A DNA stretch of 34,181 nt from a virus, in the IMG/VR virus record IMGVR_UViG_3300035183_000502, positions 1 through 34,181 of that record. One strand, given 5' to 3'. Positions 28,580 to 32,777 of the stretch are shown here, in pieces. The notes under the pieces were generated by a model that saw nothing but the letters and a program-made list of their open reading frames with translations, did not search any database and was not told the origin of the DNA. Position numbers and translations under genes: made by a program. Every line of letters starts with the position of its first letter. The stretch's first letter is position 1.

Positions 28580-28773
28580 AGCCTATCACGCACAGCAGAT
28601 TCAATAAAAACGATGACGCCTTCATCGACTTGAAAATCAACAATGCCACGCGGGTTCTTTCCACAAAAACAATCATGCGGGACAGCACTGGCAAATTGGC
28701 GCTCGCCAACTTCGCTTACCAGGGCACAAAGACGCTCGATAACTTCTTTAGGGTTTCTAATTGCAGATGACAT
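28468..28773 (-). CDS. Cassette gene: hypothetical protein
   Basis: 101 residues. The first about 65 form a compact alpha/beta sequence (NPKEVIERLCALVSEVG..., DFQVDEGVIVFIESAVRDRL); the last about 35 are encoded by attC E and look like run-through. SD GGAG before ATG 28773. The VDF-x-V-D-x-G-VIVF stretch is strand-like. No family recognised. Its start lies 17 bases inside the boundary set by site F. Confidence 0.6.
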   Translation of the reverse strand: MSSAIRNPKEVIERLCALVSEVGERQFASAVPHDCFCGKNPRGIVDFQVDEGVIVFIESAVRDRLSNKACSGLLLREPLEDSPWQTGERRGAGISSSRNSR

Positions 28774-28789
28774 AATTCTCCAAGAGGCT

Positions 28790-28879
28790 TTCTAACGGCA
28801 AGCGTTAGCAGCGTGGGGCATAACCGACTGTCCAAAAATTGCCCAGCCTGCCCCACGTCTGCTGCACGCTGTGTTATGT
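28790..28879 (-). repeat. attC: attC site F
   Basis: Ends TTCTAAC (28790-28796) and GTTATGT (28873-28879). Arms GCAGCGTGGGGCA and TGCCCCACG-T-CTGC pair with the extrahelical T at 28858. The right end is exactly complementary to the left end of site G despite its unusual sequence. Confidence 0.88.
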
Positions 28880-29140
28880 GCCGTCACTCCCTAGAACCAA
28901 CTCGCCAGGCTCAGGGCGACGGATCGTAATGATGTCGTTGCCACATTGAAAAACAAGATTGTTACCGTTCTCCTCAATAGCATTGAAAACCCACAATTCA
29001 AGTTTGCGGATTTGTCCGCCGATGGTTTCTCTCTCGAAAACAAAATGCTCATTTTTGCGAGCAGAGAATTTATAGGGTGCGCCCGCCCCATGACGAGCGC
29101 CACCCATTTTGCCTTTACTCATGCCCTTTTTGCCAGCCAT
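28874..29140 (-). CDS. Two-gene cassette, second gene
   Basis: 88 residues. The lysine/glycine-rich start (MAGKKGMSKGKMGGARHGAGAPY) is of the GGARxGAGxP type found in small DNA-associated proteins. A beta-rich body follows (HFVFERETIGGQIRKLELWVFNAI...DIITIRRPEPGELVLG). The ATG shares TAATG with the stop of the first gene, so translation is coupled. It may be one half of a regulated pair such as a toxin-antitoxin or defence module; that is inference from architecture only. Confidence 0.65.
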   Translation of the reverse strand: MAGKKGMSKGKMGGARHGAGAPYKFSARKNEHFVFERETIGGQIRKLELWVFNAIEENGNNLVFQCGNDIITIRRPEPGELVLGSDGT

Positions 29141-29433
29141 TACAGCACCTCAATTTCAGCCAGTAAACGGGACAACTTTCGATATGCCTCACTGCGCTCG
29201 GTGGAGCCTTCCATATGGCTCAAGTATTCATAGGATTTCACGGTTTCTTTCGGCTGGTAGCGGAACTGATGAGCACGATCGCCAGTGTGTACGGCGTATG
29301 TGATTGATACGCTATGCCCGCCTTGATTAGTCTGCCAGCGGGATAATGAGAAACCTTTTTGCTTGCAAACCGATTCGATTTTTGCGACTAACTGACCAAC
29401 TGCTGATGTTTCGGGGACGTTGTAGAGTTTCAT
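29140..29433 (-). CDS. Two-gene cassette, first gene (own promoter)
   Basis: 97 residues, alpha/beta, unrecognised (ETSAVGQLVAKIESVCKQKGFSLSRW, SVSITYAVHTGDRAHQFRYQPKE, then helices). ATG 29433 has an AGGAGATA ribosome binding site and, unlike other cassette genes here, a dedicated consensus promoter flanked by an 8-bp inverted repeat. An autonomous regulated promoter plus a coupled partner gene is the usual design of toxin-antitoxin cassettes in integrons. No known toxin or antitoxin motif is seen. Confidence 0.68.
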   Translation of the reverse strand: MKLYNVPETSAVGQLVAKIESVCKQKGFSLSRWQTNQGGHSVSITYAVHTGDRAHQFRYQPKETVKSYEYLSHMEGSTERSEAYRKLSRLLAEIEVL

Positions 29434-29442
29434 TTTTTATCT

Positions 29443-29504
29443 CCTATTGAATGATTGATTATCTTGATTACAATTATATTCAAAATAATCATAATGTCAA
29501 TAGG
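29443..29504 (-). promoter_or_regulatory. Cassette promoter with flanking inverted repeat
   Basis: On the - strand TTGACA (29495-29500) and TATAAT (29473-29478) are separated by 16 bp, both perfect. CCTATTGA (29443-29450) and TCAATAGG (29497-29504) form a perfect inverted repeat, one arm on the -35 and one on the ribosome binding site, suitable for autoregulation. Confidence 0.8.
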
Positions 29505-29537
29505 TTGAACCTTAAAAAATCGGCAGGCACGGAAGGC

Positions 29538-29629
29538 ACATAACGGTTTACGTCAGCGGCGGGGCGTGCCGCCAACGCTGTCTGATTCGGCGGACACGTC
29601 AGCCCCGTCCGCTGCACGCTGTGTTAGGC
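29538..29629 (-). repeat. attC: attC site G
   Basis: Ends ACATAAC (29538-29544) and GTTAGGC (29623-29629). Arms GCGGCGGGGC and GCCCCG-T-CCGC pair with the extrahelical T at 29608. Both ends are exactly complementary to the facing ends of sites F and H. Confidence 0.88.
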
Positions 29630-29760
29630 GTTTCTCTGGTGAGGGAGAGAGTCCTGCTGATCCTCGTATTCGGCTGACGCACCCACGCCCACTCGCCTTG
29701 CAGGAATCGAACCTGCCCACAGTATCTCTCCAGAGGAGTCGAACCTCTCACCAAACAAAC
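29630..29760 (-). ncRNA. Non-coding cassette with two tRNA T-arm-like hairpins
   Basis: This 131-base cassette has no convincing gene. Read on the - strand it contains AGAGG-TTCGACT-CCTCT and, 19 bases on, GCAGG-TTCGATT-CCTGC. Each is a 5-bp stem with a 7-base TTCRAYT loop, exactly as in tRNA T-arms. An outer stem TGGTGAG/CTCACCA joins the cassette ends, and GGAGAGA can pair with TCTCTCC. I see no anticodon arm and no complete cloverleaf. It is either a pair of tRNA 3'-fragments or a tRNA-mimic RNA. The 63-codon open frame crossing it lacks an SD and is not called. Confidence 0.6.
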
Positions 29761-29883
29761 GCCTAACGGTTTGCGTTAGTTGCCGCCGAATTAGCGGACG
29801 AACACAAACCAACAAATACCAAATCCAGCAATGAACGCCAGCATACCTACGCCAAAGGCGGTCAACTGCACGCGGTGTTGGGC
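29761..29883 (-). repeat. attC: attC site H
   Basis: Ends GCCTAAC (29761-29767) and GTTGGGC (29877-29883). Arms GTTGCCGCC and GGCGG-T-CAAC pair with the extrahelical T at 29862. The long loop contains the end of the gene at 29791. Confidence 0.87.
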
Positions 29884-29997
29884 GGCGTATTGTTCCAACG
29901 AATGTCGCCAGCAGTAGTGCGTCATTATTTCCGTGCGGCTGTTATAGCGACAACCGCATGACATTTCTCGGATACGGTCAGCAGACGTGAATGGCAT
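29791..29997 (-). CDS. Cassette gene: small membrane protein with Cys/His cluster
   Basis: 68 residues. The N-terminal part has C14-x-C16 and H27-x2-C29-x2-H (SCGCRYNSRTEIMTHYCWRH), a possible metal site. The C-terminus is a single hydrophobic helix (FGVGMLAFIAGFGICWFVFV) encoded inside attC H. SD AAAGGA precedes ATG 29997. Likely membrane-bound; function unknown. Confidence 0.65.
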   Translation of the reverse strand: MPFTSADRIREMSCGCRYNSRTEIMTHYCWRHSLEQYAAQHRVQLTAFGVGMLAFIAGFGICWFVFVR

Positions 29998-30020
29998 AAT
30001 TTTCCTTTCTGGGCAAAGCC

Positions 30021-30111
30021 GCCCAACGGACTGGCGTTAGCCGCCGCCGCTTTCAGAATTTTCGTCCGCAGACTCTCCGCCAGCGGCGGTCGGCTGCACG
30101 CTTTGTTGGGC
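30021..30111 (-). repeat. attC: attC site I
   Basis: Ends GCCCAAC (30021-30027) and GTTGGGC (30105-30111). Arms GCCGCCGCCGCT and AGCGGCGG-T-CGGC pair with the extrahelical T at 30090. Both ends complement their neighbours. Confidence 0.88.
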
Positions 30112-30234
30112 GGCTTTTTCTTCGCGTTCGGCGATGGATAGTAAAGATAAAGCAATCACCCATAAGGCATCTTCCTTGCTGCCTTCTGTTGCGTGACTTG
30201 AAGCATATTTCTTGGCGAGTTGAATGTAGTTCAT
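30037..30234 (-). CDS. First cassette gene: small helical protein
   Basis: 65 residues; helical and charged (MNYIQLAKKYASSHATEGSKEDALWVIALSLLSIAEREEKAA), then a tail (ENSESGGG) encoded by attC I. SD GAAGG precedes ATG 30234. This is the cassette nearest the leftward promoter and so should be the best expressed. The border GCCCAAC (30261-30267) is not backed by a full attC and marks the insertion point, attI-like or a secondary site. Function unknown. Confidence 0.65.
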   Translation of the reverse strand: MNYIQLAKKYASSHATEGSKEDALWVIALSLLSIAEREEKAAQQSVQPTAAGGESADENSESGGG

Positions 30235-30298
30235 ATTATTACCTTCTTTCTGGCGAAGCCGCCCAACTATGAATTATATGGAACTGATTAATAGAAGA

Positions 30299-30490
30299 TT
30301 AATTATCTTTCTCTAACTGTTGCGCGACAGCCTGGCGGCTAACGCCAAACTGTCGCCCGATTTTCTCCAGCGTCCATCCGCTGGAGCGGAGGCGGCGCAT
30401 CTCTGCCCGCCTCGCCGCGGTCCACAATGCAAGCCACTCCGCGCGGCTGTACTGGTAGATTTGTTTTTCAATGGTTTGCTTTTTGCTCAT
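30299..30490 (-). CDS. Small HTH regulator of the divergent switch
   Basis: 63 residues. Residues about 32-60 (MRRLRSSGWTLEKIGRQFGVSRQAVAQQL) are a clear helix-turn-helix of the sigma-region-4/Trp-repressor type. ATG 30490 lies only seven bases after a perfect -10, so the message should be leaderless or nearly so, with no SD, as known for cI made from lambda PRM. It reads divergently from the DNA-metabolism genes and directly precedes the cassette array. It is the best candidate for the repressor or regulator of both promoters. Confidence 0.75.
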   Translation of the reverse strand: MSKKQTIEKQIYQYSRAEWLALWTAARRAEMRRLRSSGWTLEKIGRQFGVSRQAVAQQLEKDN

Positions 30491-30497
30491 GTTTCCG

Positions 30498-30525
30498 ATT
30501 ATACGGATTTTTGCTACTCTGTCAA
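30498..30525 (-). promoter_or_regulatory. Leftward promoter (HTH gene, likely cassette expression promoter)
   Basis: On the - strand TTGACA (30520-30525), a 16-bp spacer and TATAAT (30498-30503), both perfect. Transcription enters the HTH gene and then the cassette array in the cassette reading direction. Confidence 0.85.
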
Positions 30526-30538
30526 GGGCAAATCACCA

Positions 30539-30566
30539 TTGACAAAACAACAGATTTGGATATAAT
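30539..30566 (+). promoter_or_regulatory. Rightward promoter of the SSB-tail gene block
   Basis: TTGACA (30539-30544), a 16-bp spacer and TATAAT (30561-30566), both perfect, back to back with the leftward promoter; the two -35 boxes are 13 bp apart. AAAAAAGGAG follows before ATG 30593. Confidence 0.87.
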
Positions 30567-30592
30567 CATCATAAAAAAGGAGATGAAAAAAA

Positions 30593-30973
30593 ATGCCACC
30601 AAGAAAACCTATGGAACTGATTAGTGCAATGGAAAAAATTGACGCCGCGTGGAAGAATTACGACGCCGCCATCGAAAGCGGCGCGTCGCGTGATGTGAAA
30701 GACAGCGCGTTCGCCGCCGCATTCAAAGCCGAACAGAATGTTCATGACTGGTACAACCGCTGGCAAAAACTCGGTGGCACATCGGACATTGAGTCCATTG
30801 TTGCCGCCGAGGAAGAGCGGTTGAGCGTCGGAAAAAGAACCGCTATGCAATACGGCGACGCAGACCTCGGCACGCGCTGCATTGTCAGCGGCGGAGATGT
30901 GCTCGAGGTGGATTATTATATTGACGCCTCTTACGAGGATAAAAACGGCGATACAGACGATTTGCCGTTCTGA
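30593..30973 (+). CDS. Small acidic protein with SSB-like DDLPF tail
   Basis: 126 residues. A helical N-terminal two-thirds (MELISAMEKIDAAWKNYDAAIES...) is followed by a short beta part and an acidic C-terminus ending D-T-D-D-L-P-F. That ending mimics the conserved DDIPF tip through which bacterial SSB recruits replication and repair proteins. It lacks an obvious OB fold, so it may be a partner-recruiting decoy or accessory rather than SSB itself. First gene behind the rightward switch promoter. SD AAAGGAG lies about 10 bases before ATG. Confidence 0.7.
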   Translation: MPPRKPMELISAMEKIDAAWKNYDAAIESGASRDVKDSAFAAAFKAEQNVHDWYNRWQKLGGTSDIESIVAAEEERLSVGKRTAMQYGDADLGTRCIVSGGDVLEVDYYIDASYEDKNGDTDDLPF

Positions 30974-31002
30974 AAAAAAACGATAAAAGGAGGCTTCTCG
31001 CT

Positions 31003-31083
31003 ATGTCAGTCTGGCGAACTGAACGTAAGATAAAAAAATCAAATCAACCGGGCATAGCCCACAAACAAAGAAAGGAAAATTGA
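31003..31083 (+). CDS. 26-residue basic microprotein or leader peptide
   Basis: ATG 31003 follows AAAAGGAGG. The frame encodes a short basic peptide beginning MSVWRTERKIKKSN and ends TGA 31081-31083, one base before the next ATG (31085). The AAAGGA for the next gene lies inside it. It may serve to couple translation. Real coding is plausible because of the strong SD, but the product is very short. Confidence 0.45.
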   Translation: MSVWRTERKIKKSNQPGIAHKQRKEN

Positions 31084-31084
31084 A

Positions 31085-31984
31085 ATGTCTAAATTTACCG
31101 ATGGTTCAGCAAGTGCATATGCAGAGTTGCCTGTTAGGGTCGCTTATCTGCGCTGGACGCGTGGAAACGCTCAATTACGACTTATTGCAAAAGATGACCC
31201 CGCTCAATATTTTGGTGGTTGGCGCGCAAATGTCGTAGACAAAGATGGAAAACCAAACCCCGAAATCCCGTTGCCAGTTGTTGAAAGGGTATCGCAGGAT
31301 GGAAAGCATACCTATAAAGTGTATGCTAGTAATGTGATTGAATTTTTGCCCATCCAACACCGCACGCGATTCGAGTTGCGCGAAAAAACCAAAGACCCAT
31401 TAACTGGACGTGAGGTCATTAAAATCAAAGCGACATCTAAAAAGCGTTTGCCTGGTTATACGCCGGTCAGACAAGTTTTCGGGCTTGTTTACAATGGCGA
31501 CAAATGCGCTCCAGCCGTGATTTACATTGACAAGTGGTCAACGTTCATCTCGTTCGAGCGCACCGGGCAAAAGTGGGGAAAAATTAAGGAGCCGGATGGT
31601 AAGGCTCTTGTCCGTCGCTATGGCACCGTTGGCAAAGACGGTCTCCCGGTATTTGAGACATACGGAGAATCACAGTCAACACCAATCGAGGCAATTGGCG
31701 TAGACCATCCTCGATTTGTTGACATCACGCCAGAACTGGATGATTTGTACGAACAGTCTTTGGCGTGGAAGGAGTGCCCGCGTTGGAACGCGGAAAGTGA
31801 CGATGTTGATGAAACTATTGGCGGAGACCCAGCCCTGAAATTGTTTGCTGAACGAGTGAAAGAACTCGGGTTGACAAATATCGAGATTGAACAACTTGTA
31901 AAGGAGCATAACGGTAATTACGCTGCGGCTTTAGCGGCAATTGATGATGCTCCTCTACAAGACGAGGATGCTTTCCCATACTGA
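31085..31984 (+). CDS. Putative ssDNA-binding / recombination protein with acidic aromatic tail
   Basis: 299 residues. The N-terminal about 230 are beta-rich (PVRVAYLRWTRGNAQLRLIA..., VFGLVYNGDKCAPAVIYIDKWSTFISFERT) and could hold an OB-like fold. Residues about 255-287 (RVKELGLTNIEIEQLVKEHNGNYAAALAAID) form a UBA-like three-helix unit. The end D-E-D-A-F-P-Y resembles an SSB/gp2.5-type C-terminal tip. With the preceding DDLPF protein and the replication genes nearby, single-strand DNA binding is the best inference. Followed by a structured repeat element. Confidence 0.6.
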   Translation: MSKFTDGSASAYAELPVRVAYLRWTRGNAQLRLIAKDDPAQYFGGWRANVVDKDGKPNPEIPLPVVERVSQDGKHTYKVYASNVIEFLPIQHRTRFELREKTKDPLTGREVIKIKATSKKRLPGYTPVRQVFGLVYNGDKCAPAVIYIDKWSTFISFERTGQKWGKIKEPDGKALVRRYGTVGKDGLPVFETYGESQSTPIEAIGVDHPRFVDITPELDDLYEQSLAWKECPRWNAESDDVDETIGGDPALKLFAERVKELGLTNIEIEQLVKEHNGNYAAALAAIDDAPLQDEDAFPY

Positions 31985-31985
31985 A

Positions 31986-32035
31986 ACACCCGCTGGCGGC
32001 GGGTTGCGGGTGAAGATGATAACAGCCCGCCGCCA
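31986..32035 (+). other. Structured repeat element, copy 1
   Basis: Two alternative perfect helices: CACCCGC (31987-31993)/GCGGGTG (32006-32012) and TGGCGGCGGG (31994-32003)/CCCGCCGCCA (32026-32035). They interlock and cannot fully form together. A second copy follows the next gene. Probably a termination or attenuation device. Confidence 0.7.
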
Positions 32036-32112
32036 ATGTTATCGGCTCCTAACATCACATCGGCTCATGCCGCAGGTTTGTCCGTTCCTGATAAAAACGG
32101 ACATTGGAGTCC

Positions 32113-32415
32113 ATGATGAAAAGAATGCTCTACTGCAAATCTTGTAAAACTGAAACCGCTCACGCCCAAACCAGCGGCGGCTGGATTTGCTGGTGTGGTA
32201 CGGAGCGCAAATCTGGATGTGACCACACCTCGACAATAACCATCGTCCAACGATGGTATCCTGGGTCAATATATGAGCCTCCAGAAGTGGCGGAGAGAGC
32301 GTACTGCGACATCTGCGGCGAGTACGGCGACCCAACGGATTTTCCAGACGCCGTAGTCAATCGGACGGTAGATGCGGATGATTTCCGCATGATGCCGCAC
32401 GAGCATTTTGATTGA
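32113..32415 (+). CDS. Double zinc-ribbon hypothetical protein
   Basis: 100 residues from ATG 32113 (GGAG four bases before). Two C-x2-C / C-x-C sets: C8-x2-C11 with C26-x-C28, and C65-x2-C68 (CDIC) plus other Cys/His residues nearby. The C-terminus is acidic (DADDFRMMPHEHFD). Probably a nucleic-acid-binding or transcription-associated small protein. It is enclosed by the two copies of the structured repeat element, with an extra hairpin (TGTCCGT/ACGGACA, 32079-32103) directly before its SD, so expression is probably controlled at RNA level. Confidence 0.65.
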   Translation: MMKRMLYCKSCKTETAHAQTSGGWICWCGTERKSGCDHTSTITIVQRWYPGSIYEPPEVAERAYCDICGEYGDPTDFPDAVVNRTVDADDFRMMPHEHFD

Positions 32416-32417
32416 TG

Positions 32418-32488
32418 ACACCCGCTGGCGGCGGGTTGCGGGTGAATTTACAAAAAAAATACAGAGAGATGATAACAGCCCGCCGCCA
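32418..32488 (+). other. Structured repeat element, copy 2 (with 21-bp insertion)
   Basis: A 29-bp block (32418-32446) and a 21-bp block (32468-32488) identical to copy 1, separated by 21 A/T-rich bases not present there. Both helices are conserved (CACCCGC 32419-32425/GCGGGTG 32438-32444; TGGCGGCGGG 32426-32435/CCCGCCGCCA 32479-32488). Confidence 0.7.
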
Positions 32489-32510
32489 TTTTCATAGAAA
32501 CTGAAAAAAT

Positions 32511-32609
32511 ATGAAAACAGATAAACTCGAAATTATATTCGCCATCGTTTTGATTTTGCTGGCGTGCGCGGCAATCAGCGCGGTGTTTGAATTTGTGTTA
32601 TTGACATAA
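32511..32609 (+). CDS. 32-residue single-helix membrane peptide
   Basis: ATG 32511 opens a 32-codon frame: a short charged start (MKTDKLE) then a hydrophobic helix (IIFAIVLILLACAAISAVFEFVLL) ending at TAA 32607-32609. Its last codons overlap the -35 of the next promoter. The SD is weak (CTGAAAAAAT). Small membrane peptides of this kind are common in phages; the long uninterrupted hydrophobic stretch favours a real gene. Confidence 0.5.
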   Translation: MKTDKLEIIFAIVLILLACAAISAVFEFVLLT

Positions 32610-32628
32610 TCACAAATTTGCATATAAT
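32590..32628 (+). promoter_or_regulatory. Promoter with inverted repeat around the -35 box
   Basis: TTGACA (32601-32606), a 16-bp spacer and TATAAT (32623-32628). AATTTGTG (32590-32597) and CACAAATT (32611-32618) are a perfect inverted repeat centred on the -35 box, a likely operator. It drives the ParB-methyltransferase and replication genes across the join. Confidence 0.8.
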
Positions 32629-32648
32629 ACGATTGACAAATCAAGCGT

Positions 32649-32727
32649 GTGGCAGCGCATAAAATGGAGCAATGGCAGGTTGTTTGTGTCCTGCCAGTTG
32701 CTGACGTTTGCTCCATACGTCTGCCAC
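32649..32727 (+). promoter_or_regulatory. Nested three-helix 5' leader of the ParB-methyltransferase gene
   Basis: Three perfect concentric helices: GTGGCAG (32649-32655)/CTGCCAC (32721-32727), ATGGAGCA (32664-32671)/TGCTCCAT (32709-32716), TGGCAGG (32673-32679)/CCTGCCA (32690-32696). It begins about 14 bases after the predicted transcription start and ends 50 bases before ATG 32778. An upstream-regulatory RNA or protein-binding leader is likely. Confidence 0.7.
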
Positions 32728-32777
32728 TGGCAACTGGTAGGACAGAGACAATCTGCTTTTTGCATTGCGGAGACAAT

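Larger units (their letters stand above)
27446..30267 (-). mobile_element. Integron gene-cassette array without integrase (CALIN)
   Basis: Eight full-length attC-like sites (one of them a non-folding hybrid), one truncated site and a terminal half-site (GCCCAAC at 30261-30267) divide this segment into nine units of about 100-680 bp. Every coding unit is on the - strand and ends in or beside its attC. Six adjacent boundary pairs are exactly complementary (for example GTTATGT/ACATAAC, GTTAGAA/TTCTAAC, GTTCGGC/GCCGAAC), as required when each cassette's 5' end and its own R'' box derive from one circular cassette. Seven sites also show one extrahelical T on the + (bottom) strand, the polarity mark used by integron integrase. 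No intI gene or phage integrase is in the genome. Confidence 0.9.

Noticed and set aside
29630-29760. A complete tRNA gene
   Set aside because: T-arm-like hairpins are present, but there is no anticodon arm, no D-arm and no acceptor pairing in the right order.
29624-29815. 63-codon - strand frame across the RNA-like cassette and attC H
   Set aside because: No SD, R/Q-rich composition, and it covers the T-arm-like hairpins and attC arms; structure explains the sequence better.
27446-30111. Series of rho-independent terminators
   Set aside because: Long arms, conserved end boxes and the one unpaired T with no T-runs fit attC, not terminators.
27446-30267. CRISPR array
   Set aside because: Repeats are imperfect, 90-130 bp, palindromic, and separated by genes rather than by uniform spacers; attC rules fit exactly.
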